Assembly: GCA_026129905.1 (NCBI GenBank)
Contig: JAHCHE010000021.1
Location: 1-64,000 of the forward strand
From: Bryobacteraceae bacterium
GTDB lineage: Bacteria; Acidobacteriota; Terriglobia; Bryobacterales; Bryobacteraceae
Length of the DNA stretch: 64,000 bases
Direction: 5' to 3'
The notes under the pieces were generated by a model that was not told the DNA's origin, searched no databases, and saw nothing but the letters and a program-made list of their open reading frames with translations. This document shows positions 1 to 7,374 of this stretch, piece after piece. Numbering within the stretch: the stretch's first letter is position 1; each line of letters starts with the position of its first letter. The position numbers and the translations under genes were made by a program.

Positions 1-200
1 TCCGGCACGGCGTCCTTGTGGATCAACGACCCGCCCGCCGTCGTCGTCGCCGTCAGCCCGATGCTCGTCCCGGAAACCGTCCCGTTCTGCGTCCATTTCG
101 CCCCGTTGATGCTCGTCAGGGCATCCGTGTAGTAATACGTGTAGACGCCGAAGCAGGGCAGCGCCCCGCAAATCAGCAGCCGGAGATAGGGCCGTTTCAT
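1..200 (-). CDS. Partial secreted protein of unknown function
   Basis: This minus-strand gene starts with ATG at 200 and runs off the left edge, so only the first 66 codons are visible. The product begins MKRPYLRLLICGALPCFG, which reads as an export signal or membrane anchor. A Thr/Ser/Gly-rich stretch containing YTYYYTDAL and NGAKWTQNGTVSG follows. This resembles the start of lectin-like beta-sandwich domains in secreted acidobacterial proteins, but too little is present for a family call. Its ATG overlaps the stop of the upstream gene in an ATGA arrangement (bases 200-197), so the two are probably translationally coupled. The short length reflects the window edge. Confidence 0.6.
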   Translation of the reverse strand, partial: MKRPYLRLLICGALPCFGVYTYYYTDALTSINGAKWTQNGTVSGTSIGLTATTTAGGSLIHKDAVP

Positions 201-517
201 CGCGCGTTCACCCCGAATTTCGTCCAGAACTGGTTCCAGTCCACGTTCCGTTTCAGCCGTCCGAACTCCGCCTCCACCTCTTCGCGCCGGGCCGTTCCTC
301 TGCGGAACGCCCGCACGTCGGAGCGCGCGCTGTTCACGATCGGTTCGAACGCCGTGCGGTCCCGCGCCACGAACTCCACCAGCGCGAACTGCCCGTCGTC
401 GCTCACTTCATAGGCGTAGCCGAGGATCCGCGGTTCCCCTCGGGCCTGCAGCCGGTCGGAATCCACCGGCGCGAACATGGGCCGCCGCGGGTCCTCATAG
501 GTCCCGCTGCCCGTCAT
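197..517 (-). CDS. Small hypothetical protein
   Basis: This encodes a soluble protein of 106 residues beginning MTGSGTYEDPRRPMFAP. I do not recognise a domain. It has no signal peptide or membrane segment. The C-terminal half is charged and probably helical (TARREEVEAEFGRLKR), ending WNQFWTKFGVNAR. An in-frame TTG at 574 would add 19 residues, but I prefer ATG 517 because the extra segment is Cys/Pro-rich and neither start has a clear Shine-Dalgarno sequence. The stop overlaps the start of the next minus-strand gene, so the pair forms a small operon. The partner seems exported, so this protein may be an accessory factor, but nothing in the sequence proves that. Confidence 0.6.
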   Translation of the reverse strand: MTGSGTYEDPRRPMFAPVDSDRLQARGEPRILGYAYEVSDDGQFALVEFVARDRTAFEPIVNSARSDVRAFRRGTARREEVEAEFGRLKRNVDWNQFWTKFGVNAR

Positions 518-586
518 GGGCACAACGCAAATCAGCGGCGCCCGTCCGTGCCCGAAGCTCCAGTCACACGGCAATTTCCGCGCCCC

Positions 587-705
587 CGCGGCGGATTACT
601 CCCGCATCCGCAGCAGCTTACAAGCACATCGCCTGTCCGGAAGAAGGAATGCTTGCCCACGCAGGCGTATAATGAGGCGGCTCGGCCGGTTGTCCCCGCC
701 GCGCC
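587..705 (+). repeat. Dispersed repeat copy A (about 120 bp)
   Basis: This stretch matches 18856-18976 in the opposite orientation. Both copies share a GGATTACTCC block, then ATCCGCAGCAGCTTACAAGC, a diverged middle, a perfect TATAAT, and an end block GTTGTCCCCGCCGCGCC. Conserved ends around a diverged core suggest a dispersed non-coding element, not a gene. The TATAAT (669-674) could be the -10 box of an outward promoter. Confidence 0.75.
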
Positions 706-853
706 CTTGCTCTCTGCCAACGGAATATTTCTGCCCGGGCTCGCCGGCCCGAACCCCGTGGCTGCCATGGCCCGGCTGCCCTACGGCGCGACGGGTTCCG
801 ACCGTTTAATCACTTTTCTACACTTTCGACAGATCCGCAAAAAGTGATGAAAA

Positions 854-886
854 GGTGACGCATCCTGTCCCGGCGGATGCGTCACC
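854..886. promoter_or_regulatory. Perfect 12-bp inverted repeat
   Basis: GGTGACGCATCC (854-865) and its exact complement GGATGCGTCACC (875-886) are separated by 9 bp. A third half-site, GGATGCGTCAC, recurs at 961-971. No U-run follows, so this is not a classical terminator. The extra half-site favours a protein-binding operator over a simple hairpin. Confidence 0.5.
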
Positions 887-1163
887 GCGCCCTCCAGCCT
901 CTGCATCTAGCTGGAATGAAAAGACTTCCACGAGAACGCATTTCGCACGAAAAACTTTGCGGATGCGTCACTCCCCGCTACAGGGTGTCGAAATCTGTTG
1001 AATCTGCCGTCTGCCCGGCGCGAATCCCAAGATCGACACTGTGGTGAGATTCAACGGCTGCGCCGAGCAACGGGATCAGAAATGCCCCCAGCCAGCGCAT
1101 GTCTTTCCCGGTTCTTATACCCGACCGGGGCGGCCCGCAGACTCGCCGCGCGCGCGGCTGCGC

Positions 1164-1169
1164 TACAAT
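1164..1169 (+). promoter_or_regulatory. -10-like box close to start codon
   Basis: TACAAT lies 10 nt before the ATG at 1180. If transcription starts 6-7 nt downstream, the leader would be only 3-4 nt. No Shine-Dalgarno sequence and no clear -35 box are visible. Confidence 0.45.
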
Positions 1170-1179
1170 TCGGGAATCC

Positions 1180-2049
1180 ATGAGAGCGGCCTTCGCGGTA
1201 TTTCTGGCGGTAATTCCCCTCGCGGCGCAGGACGGGGCTAACGTTCTGGCCGTCACCGCCGGATCGGCGGACTACCTGCTCGGCGCGGGCGGAACCCTTG
1301 CCGGACTCGCGCTGGACGGCCACAACGTCTACATCGCGCAGTTCGGCAACGACGAGAAGGACTCCGCGGCGCTGTCGCCGGCCGCCACCCGGCGCGCGAA
1401 TATCGACGAAGGCAAGCAGGCGGCGGAGTTTCTCGGCTTTCGCGACGCCATCTATCTGGCGCACAAGAGTGGCGAAACGGCCTACGTATCCAGCACCGAA
1501 ATGAGGGAGCAGCTTTTCGCGCTGATCCGCCATCTGCGCCCGCGCAAGCTGTTCATTCCCGATCCGTACGTCCACTACCAGGCGGACCAGGACCTCTACT
1601 GGGTGGGGCGGATGGCCGAAGAGGCGTGGGGATACAGCGGCGGCTCGACGTTTTCTCCGGACCTCACGCGCATGGGCTTAAAACCCTACTCCGCGCCGGA
1701 AGTGTACTTCTATGCCGTGGGCCGGCCATACCCGGAAGGCGAGGGCGGCGAGGGGAACGCGCGGTTTATCGGCGTCGATATCGGCGCCACTGTCCTGGCG
1801 AAGAAGGCCGCCATCGGCATGCTGAACACCCGGAACCGCGCGCTGGCGTTGGAAGCGCGGGCCCGGCTCGGCAATGCCTTCCAGCCGCTGGACGAGCGCG
1901 GTCCCCGCGGCTTTGCCGAAAGCTTCGTCGAGGATCTCGCGCGAGCCGTCGGCGCGCGGCACGGCTTCCGCTACGGCGAGGAATTCAATTACGTCGGTCC
2001 GGGCGAGCCGCTGCCGCCGCACGTGATGGAGAGGGCGGTCCCGAAATGA
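1180..2049 (+). CDS. Secreted PIG-L-like protein, active site degenerate
   Basis: The product is 289 residues with an N-terminal signal peptide (MRAAFAVFLAVIPLAAQ). The PIG-L/LmbE fold is recognisable from LLGAGGTLAGLALDGHNVY and ALIRHLRPRKLFIPDPYVHY. Family members are zinc-dependent deacetylases that act on GlcNAc-type substrates through an AHPDDE motif. Here that motif reads AGSADY, so the His ligand and catalytic Asp are missing. The usual C-terminal HxDH element reads ADQD. The protein may therefore be a pseudoenzyme or use another metal site. I chose ATG 1180 because the signal peptide starts there; an in-frame upstream start at 1099 would precede the -10 box. A paralogue follows with an ATGA overlap. 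Confidence 0.85.
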   Translation: MRAAFAVFLAVIPLAAQDGANVLAVTAGSADYLLGAGGTLAGLALDGHNVYIAQFGNDEKDSAALSPAATRRANIDEGKQAAEFLGFRDAIYLAHKSGETAYVSSTEMREQLFALIRHLRPRKLFIPDPYVHYQADQDLYWVGRMAEEAWGYSGGSTFSPDLTRMGLKPYSAPEVYFYAVGRPYPEGEGGEGNARFIGVDIGATVLAKKAAIGMLNTRNRALALEARARLGNAFQPLDERGPRGFAESFVEDLARAVGARHGFRYGEEFNYVGPGEPLPPHVMERAVPK

Positions 2050-2951
2050 GATGCCTTCACGCCGCGCTCGCGTTGGGATTCGCCGCGGCCGGGATGGCGC
2101 AACAGCAGCCCGGCGCCGTGCTGGTGGTCGCCGCGAACTCGCGGGATTACCTGTTCGGGGCCGGAGGCGCGCTGGCCCGGATGATCGACGAAGGCCGCCC
2201 GGTATATGCGCTGATCGTGGGAAACGAGGAGAAGGACTCCTCCGGACTTCCTCCCGCCCAAACGCGCCTGGCGAACAACGAGGAGGGTGAGCGCGCGGCC
2301 AGGGCGCTGGGCATTAAGGAGACGCTGATCCTCGGCCACAAGAGCGGCGAGTTCGGCCAGCTTTCCACCAGCGAGCTTCGCAACCAGGTGATGGCGGTGC
2401 TCCGGCTGTGGAAGCCCGAGATCATGTTCTTTCCCGACTGGTACATCCACTATCTCGACGACCAGGATACGTACTGGACCGGCCGCATGGCCGAAGAAGC
2501 GCCCTATGGCGGCGGAAGCTATTTCCTCCAGGAGATGACCTACATCGGATTCACCGGGTACGCCGCCCGCGAGTACTACTTCTACAGCCCGTACCGCCCC
2601 TACCGTCCGCGCGAAGGCGGCGAAGGCCGCGCCACGCTGAAGGCCGTCGACATCGGCGCCGCCATGGACCGCAAACTGCGCGCGATCGCCGAGCTGAAAA
2701 CCTCGAGTCGCCGCTACGCCATCGAAACCAAGCAGCGCCTGGACGCGGCCGGCCGCGCCGGCGCCTCGCTGGCGGATCTCAACGACGCCTCCGTGGAGGC
2801 TCTGTCCCGCGCTTTTGCGGAGGAGTTGGCCTCCTCCGTCGGCGCCAGGCACGGCTTGGCCTACGCCGAGGAGTTCAACCACCTGGGCCAGGGCGGCGGC
2901 ATCCCGCCTCACATCCTCGAAAAAGCCCGGCGCCGGGCCCCCCCGGAGTAG
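2046..2951 (+). CDS. Second secreted PIG-L-like protein, active site degenerate
   Basis: This is a 301-residue tandem paralogue of the upstream gene, translationally coupled to it through ATGA at 2046-2049. A signal peptide (MRCLHAALALGFAAAGMAQQ) precedes the PIG-L-like fold, recognisable from YLFGAGGALARMIDEGRPVY and LGHKSGEFGQ. The canonical AHPDDE reads AANSRDY and the later HxDH reads LDDQDTY, so the same zinc ligands are lost as in the first copy. The duplicates share GNEEKDS/GNDEKDS, WTGRMAEEA and a common C-terminal EEFNxxGxGxxxPPHxxE pattern. They may therefore be kept as a heteromeric pair. The substrate is unknown, and an automatic deacetylase label should be treated with caution. 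Confidence 0.85.
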   Translation: MRCLHAALALGFAAAGMAQQQPGAVLVVAANSRDYLFGAGGALARMIDEGRPVYALIVGNEEKDSSGLPPAQTRLANNEEGERAARALGIKETLILGHKSGEFGQLSTSELRNQVMAVLRLWKPEIMFFPDWYIHYLDDQDTYWTGRMAEEAPYGGGSYFLQEMTYIGFTGYAAREYYFYSPYRPYRPREGGEGRATLKAVDIGAAMDRKLRAIAELKTSSRRYAIETKQRLDAAGRAGASLADLNDASVEALSRAFAEELASSVGARHGLAYAEEFNHLGQGGGIPPHILEKARRRAPPE

Positions 2952-3274
2952 GGGGGTTGAAGTCTATCGCACCTCTCGGGCGGCGTTCGGCTTTTCGTTC
3001 ATTGACGTGCAGCCGTTCGGCTGGAGGCCGGCTGCCGCACGGCAGTGCTCAGGACGTGTAGGACAGCCCGCCAGAGCTCGGCTCCGGCAGATCGCCGAGG
3101 ACCGCTGCCGCTTCTATCGCGACCGTGACAACAGGCTCCTATGCCATCGGAAGAGTCCCCGGGGTAGCGGCCGCAAGGACTCTACGCGCAACCCGCTCTC
3201 ATGAGCCGATCATCCGCGGCGCCGGCGCTCGCAACAGCCAAGAGCGATAGCGCCGCGCGGCTTTCGCTGCGAGG
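2952..3274. other. Intergenic region between convergent genes
   Basis: This 323-bp gap separates the convergent PIG-L pair and GH gene. It holds repeat copy C at its left end. To the right of the repeat, 3071-3274 shows no credible gene. On the minus strand a reading frame of about 28 codons leads into the repeat, but a TAG stop bounds it and it has no start. Confidence 0.55.
2960..3070. repeat. 111-bp repeat, copy C
   Basis: This matches 5854-5964 in the same orientation with about 6 mismatches over 111 bp. It contains the hairpin CTGCCG-CA-CGGCAG. The right end also matches the last codons of the barrel gene that lies inside copy D. No gene occupies this copy. It sits 8 bp downstream of the PIG-L pair. 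Confidence 0.85.
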
Positions 3275-5821
3275 CTATGCGGGTTCCACGCGATAACGCG
3301 CGCCCGCTTGGGTAGCGAACTCGACGCGCGAGCCTTCGATCCGCGTGTTGACCGCCTCGCCGCGCCCGACGTCGGACACCCGCGGCGCCCGCGGCGCCCA
3401 GGGGTTGACGAGCCGCGCCGCCGCGCCTTTCTCGCTCACGATCGAAATGCCGGAAACCGCCGTGCCGTCCCACGCGGCGCTCACCAGGAAGGCTCCGGCG
3501 GCGCGGAGGTTCGCGAAACGCGCGGGGCCCAGGTTCCGGGTATTCGGGAAAAGACGGATGACGCCCGCGTAGCTCTGCATGAGGCACTCGTTCAGCACGG
3601 CGGGCAGAGAGAGGTTCTCGGTCCACACGCCCATGCGCATCATGAAATCGAAGTCGGTGGAGTCGCGGTAGCGGCCGTCGATCTGCCGCACGCGGTCGTT
3701 GGCGACGCCATTCGGCAGCAGGCAATAGCGCACTTCGCGCTTGAACCAGTCCAGGTCCAGCATGCCCAGCCGGGCGCGCGCCAGGGGCTGGAATACCAGG
3801 TCGTTGCCGCCTTCGAGCCGCGCCACCCGCGCGGTGCGGCGGGCAATCTCCAGTCGATCCTCGCGCACGTCCAGGCCGGCCTGCTCGGCCGGGAAGACCG
3901 GCGCAAGCGTGGCGGGCACGTTGTAGACATGCTCGACCGGCGCGTCGACAACATCCACCCAGACTTCGCCGTACGGGCCGTTCGCCGTGGGGTACGGCGC
4001 CATGTTCGCGCGCAGGCCGGCCCATTGCGCCCGCTCGCCCGCGTCCAGCCCGAGGATCTTCGAAGCTTCGACGGCGGCGTCGAGCAGGAATTCCGTCAAT
4101 GCAAGGTCGACGATGCAGTCCTTATTCAAGCGGAAATCGACGGTAAATCCCCAATTTTCTGGAGAAACCGACGGAATGATGTGATATTTGCCGTCGTCGC
4201 CTCTAGTCATGTAGGCGGCCATGAAGCGGGCCGCGGCGCGGATGACGGGGTACACGCGCCGGAGGTACTCCTCGTCAAGCGTGTACGCGTAGTGCCACCA
4301 CAGGCTCTGGACCGTCCAGGGCGTCTCGCAAAGCTCGTAGCCCCACGGCGGCGCCGGGTACGCGATGGTCTGGCTGGGAACGGGGTAGGCCGAATGCGGA
4401 AAGAACGCTCCGGGCAACTCGAATTTATCCCGGGCATACGCTTCCGACAGCGGCAGCAGGTTCTCGCACAACTCGACGTAGGGCAGGTGTTGATCCACGT
4501 GGTTGCTGGAGAAGACGCCCCAGAACACCTGCTGGGTGTTGTAGTTCATGTGGTAGTCGCCGTGCCAGGCGGTTCCGATCCGGCCGCTCATCCAGTTGCC
4601 GAACAGGCCCGGCGCCACTTTGCCTTCGCGCAGGCAACAGGCGAGGAAGTACTGGTTGTGGTACCAGATGCGCTCGAGTTCCTCGTCCTCGAACTCGACC
4701 GCGGAACGCGACCAGAAGCCGGCCCAGCCTTCATCGTGCCCGCGTCGTAGCTCGGCCAAAGGAACGGCGGCCAGGCGGGCCGCTTCGCGCCTGGCGTGCT
4801 CCAGGCTGTCGGGGGCGTCGCGCGGCGTGTGCAGGACAAGATCGAGGCGGAACGGCTGCTCGCCCTCGGCGCGGAAGAACACGCGCGGCCGCCCTTCGTA
4901 GCTCGTGTAGGTATCCCGCTTTCCTACACCGCGGCGGCGCAGTTGCTCCTGGCTTTCGCTTAAGCCCTCGAGTTGCCATGCGCCGGCCAGCCGGCCGCAC
5001 AGCGCCACGTTGGAGTCCCGCTCGCTTGGCGGCGGATTCGGCATGGCTTCGGTGGGAGCGGTGGCCGGGAAGCTCTGCAAGCACGTGAACTCGGACGCCC
5101 TCGCGCCGGCTACGGCGTCGATTTCCGGGGGCGGCAGTCCCGCGTCGTCGTCGAGATTCGGGTAGTAGGCGAGCGAAAGGAAGGGCGCGGGCGAAGCGGT
5201 GGAAACCGAAACGTGGCCGGCGCGCCAGTTGACGAAGCACAGGACGGCAACGCGGCGGACCGCGCCTCGAAGGTCGTCGTGTTCCAGCTCGACGGTCAAC
5301 AGCCCGTTGGAAGGATCCAGTTGCTGGCGCGCCAGCCGCGTCATCCGCGAATCCCAATGAATCCACACGATGCCGCAAGGCCACGGCCGGGGCCACGATT
5401 TGCGGTAGGAGGCGGTGACTTTCTCGGTATACTCCCGCAGAAAATCGACGTTCTGCTCGAGGAAGAGCATGTCGGGCCGGCCGCGGCGGCGCGCCTCTTC
5501 CCCAGCCCGGCGCCACATCGCCAGGAGTTCCTTAAAGGTGACGACGTGCTGGTAATGATCTTCGCTGACGCGAATGTCCCAGGAGTCTTCCTTTCCAAGG
5601 TGCAGGCCGAGCGCGTCCGGCCGGACCGTAACGCACACCCCGACATCGCCGTTGCCGAGGAGCATCCCCTCGAAGAAATTGGGCGTCGGGAGCTCTCGCG
5701 TCAGCGCATGCCGGCGCGCGATCGCGGCGGCGTTCAGCGGTTTTGCGTCAGAAGCTTGGGAGATAGCGGCCAGGGACGCCGCGGCCGGAGCCGTCTGGAT
5801 GAATTCCCGTCGTGTCGGCAT
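3275..5821 (-). CDS. Tat-exported glycoside hydrolase, GH95-like
   Basis: The product is 848 residues. A Tat-type signal (PTRREFIQTAPAAASLAA) is followed by an N-terminal beta-rich domain with the LLGNGDVGVCVTVRPDALG motif, then a long helical catalytic region of the six-hairpin glycosidase type (WGYELCETPWTVQSLWWHYA, IIPSVSPENWGFTVD), and a C-terminal beta domain. The N-terminal LGNG motif and the overall order resemble GH95 and related (alpha/alpha)6 enzymes, many of which are alpha-L-fucosidases. I cannot assign the catalytic acid or the substrate with confidence. ATG 5821 gives the Tat signal directly; a start at 5854 would add 11 residues that overlap repeat copy D. The gene lies between the two 111-bp repeats and is transcribed in the same direction as the barrel gene upstream. 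Confidence 0.8.
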   Translation of the reverse strand: MPTRREFIQTAPAAASLAAISQASDAKPLNAAAIARRHALTRELPTPNFFEGMLLGNGDVGVCVTVRPDALGLHLGKEDSWDIRVSEDHYQHVVTFKELLAMWRRAGEEARRRGRPDMLFLEQNVDFLREYTEKVTASYRKSWPRPWPCGIVWIHWDSRMTRLARQQLDPSNGLLTVELEHDDLRGAVRRVAVLCFVNWRAGHVSVSTASPAPFLSLAYYPNLDDDAGLPPPEIDAVAGARASEFTCLQSFPATAPTEAMPNPPPSERDSNVALCGRLAGAWQLEGLSESQEQLRRRGVGKRDTYTSYEGRPRVFFRAEGEQPFRLDLVLHTPRDAPDSLEHARREAARLAAVPLAELRRGHDEGWAGFWSRSAVEFEDEELERIWYHNQYFLACCLREGKVAPGLFGNWMSGRIGTAWHGDYHMNYNTQQVFWGVFSSNHVDQHLPYVELCENLLPLSEAYARDKFELPGAFFPHSAYPVPSQTIAYPAPPWGYELCETPWTVQSLWWHYAYTLDEEYLRRVYPVIRAAARFMAAYMTRGDDGKYHIIPSVSPENWGFTVDFRLNKDCIVDLALTEFLLDAAVEASKILGLDAGERAQWAGLRANMAPYPTANGPYGEVWVDVVDAPVEHVYNVPATLAPVFPAEQAGLDVREDRLEIARRTARVARLEGGNDLVFQPLARARLGMLDLDWFKREVRYCLLPNGVANDRVRQIDGRYRDSTDFDFMMRMGVWTENLSLPAVLNECLMQSYAGVIRLFPNTRNLGPARFANLRAAGAFLVSAAWDGTAVSGISIVSEKGAAARLVNPWAPRAPRVSDVGRGEAVNTRIEGSRVEFATQAGARYRVEPA

Positions 5822-5853
5822 TGTGGGCGCGCGGGGCTGCCGCCGCGCACACA

Positions 5854-5964
5854 AAGTCTATCGCACCTCTCGGGCGGCGTCCGGCTTCTGGTTCATTGAC
5901 GTGCAGTCGTTCGGCCGGAGGCCGGCTGCCGCACGGCAGTGCTCAGAACGTGTAGGACAGCCCG
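5854..5964. repeat. 111-bp repeat, copy D
   Basis: About 95 percent identical to 2960-3070 by direct comparison. Its right-hand 22 bp encode the last residues (LSYTF) and stop of the outer-membrane barrel gene; the rest is intergenic. Copies C and D bracket the GH gene as direct repeats. Confidence 0.85.
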
Positions 5965-7283
5965 ATGAGCGGGACGACGTTCGCCTTCAGGCCGGCGTCG
6001 TTCAGGCGGAAGAGCACGTTGGCGGTTGCCAGCAACTGTCCCACCAGGTTCAGCTTCACGCCGGCGGCCGCGCTGTTGATGTTCAGCGAGCCGGTGGTGA
6101 AGCGGGTGTTCGGGTACGACTGGCGTCCCGCCGCTGGATTGGAGAGTTCCGGTTGCGGCGAGGTGAACGTGGTCTCCTCGATCCGCCCGGCGTTGAAGAC
6201 CCGCTGTCCAAGCACGTCGAAGGCTAGGGTAACGACGCGGTTTACGCCCACATCCGCGCCCGCCGCATAGATCAACTGGTTCGGCAGGTGGCCCTTGCGG
6301 CCGGTCGAGATATCACCCGACAGGACGGAACTCCCGTTGATCTCGTAGCCCACGTTGACGTGCGGCGCCACCCGTCCGGCGCGGATCGAGTAGGCCACGA
6401 ATGGCTTCACCCCGAAGGTCCCGGCGCCGAGGAAGTTCCTTTCGTCGCCGGTGGGGAAGCGGACGTCGGTAGCGATCGCCAGTCCGGACGACTCCCAACG
6501 CTTCACCGTGGTCTTCAGCCGCACCACCATGTCGCCGACGCCGCTGGCGCTGCCGGAACTCGTGTACGTGTTTGTGGTGCTGCCGGTTGGATCCATGGGA
6601 TCGAAGAAGTGCGATTCGCCGAAGGCCGGGTCGGGCGGCGCGATCCGGTGGATGGTGGCGTTGGAGACCGCTCTCATGCTCAGATCGAGAATCGGGACGG
6701 CCACCGAGACGTCGAAGCGGCCGGTGAGCCCCACCGTTCCGAAAACTGTGAACTGGTTCAGCTTCAGGTCCACGGAATTTCGCGAACTGACGAAATCGCT
6801 CTCGTACAGACGGCCGGTTTCGTGTTCGTGCGGAAAGACAACCGGGATATTGTCCAGGTCGATGCCGTCAATCGAGTCAAACGAAAAGCGCTGGTACGAG
6901 AAGCCCAGAAACAGCTTTCCGCGGCCGATGGTTTCGGCCCGTTCGGTGAGGATGGGCCCAAAGCTCTGGGCGGACCGGCTGAAAACGCCGGTGGCGGAGT
7001 TGAACGCGTAGGTGAAGCCCGAGGCGGGCGAAGCCAGCGGCAGGCGCGTGAGTTCGCTGGCGATGGCGCCATTGAAGGGCCGGAAGTTGGACTGGAAGTC
7101 GCTCAGGAAATGGGCGCGGTGGAAAGCATTCGGCAGGACGAATCCCTCATCTCCGTAGAGGTTCGGGATCATACAGCCCAGCTTGCCACTGGCCGAACAA
7201 GCGCCGGTGGCCTGTCCGAACGCCAAGCCGCCCGTCGCGAACACGACAAGCGACACCGCGAAAAAGTGTTTCCGAATCGGCAC
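5943..7283 (-). CDS. Outer-membrane beta-barrel protein
   Basis: The product is 446 residues with a classic signal peptide (PIRKHFFAVSLVVFATGGLAFG). Alternating-hydrophobicity strands run along the whole length, and the C-terminus is IGLSYTF, an aromatic end typical of outer-membrane proteins. It resembles transporter-like barrels of the phenol-degradation MetA/FadL-like kind, but specificity is unknown. I chose GTG 7283 because GAGGGG lies just upstream and the signal peptide starts there. The alternative TTG at 7310 falls inside the -10 box and cannot be on the transcript. The 3' end lies within repeat copy D. Confidence 0.8.
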   Translation of the reverse strand: MPIRKHFFAVSLVVFATGGLAFGQATGACSASGKLGCMIPNLYGDEGFVLPNAFHRAHFLSDFQSNFRPFNGAIASELTRLPLASPASGFTYAFNSATGVFSRSAQSFGPILTERAETIGRGKLFLGFSYQRFSFDSIDGIDLDNIPVVFPHEHETGRLYESDFVSSRNSVDLKLNQFTVFGTVGLTGRFDVSVAVPILDLSMRAVSNATIHRIAPPDPAFGESHFFDPMDPTGSTTNTYTSSGSASGVGDMVVRLKTTVKRWESSGLAIATDVRFPTGDERNFLGAGTFGVKPFVAYSIRAGRVAPHVNVGYEINGSSVLSGDISTGRKGHLPNQLIYAAGADVGVNRVVTLAFDVLGQRVFNAGRIEETTFTSPQPELSNPAAGRQSYPNTRFTTGSLNINSAAAGVKLNLVGQLLATANVLFRLNDAGLKANVVPLIGLSYTF

Positions 7284-7309
7284 GTTCCCCTCTGTGTGGA
7301 ATAATCGCA

Positions 7310-7338
7310 ATGTTAACAGGATTCGCGCCTCCTGTCAA
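7310..7338 (-). promoter_or_regulatory. Sigma70-type promoter for the barrel gene
   Basis: On the minus strand a perfect TTGACA (7338-7333) is followed by a 17-bp spacer and TAACAT (7315-7310). Transcription would start near 7303, giving a leader of about 20 nt that contains the GAGGGG ribosome site before GTG 7283. This is one of the two best promoters in the window. Confidence 0.75.
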
Positions 7339-7374
7339 ACAAAAGCGACAATAAGGCCCTTTATTTACTACAGG

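Larger units (their letters stand above)
518..1179. other. Non-coding interval with repeat and dyads
   Basis: This 662-bp interval holds no ORF with credible protein composition. It contains repeat copy A (587-705), the dyad ATCACTTTT / AAAAGTGAT (809-817 and 840-848), the perfect 12-bp dyad at 854-886, a third copy of its half-site at 961-971, and a TACAAT -10 box for the PIG-L gene at 1164-1169. Confidence 0.6.
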
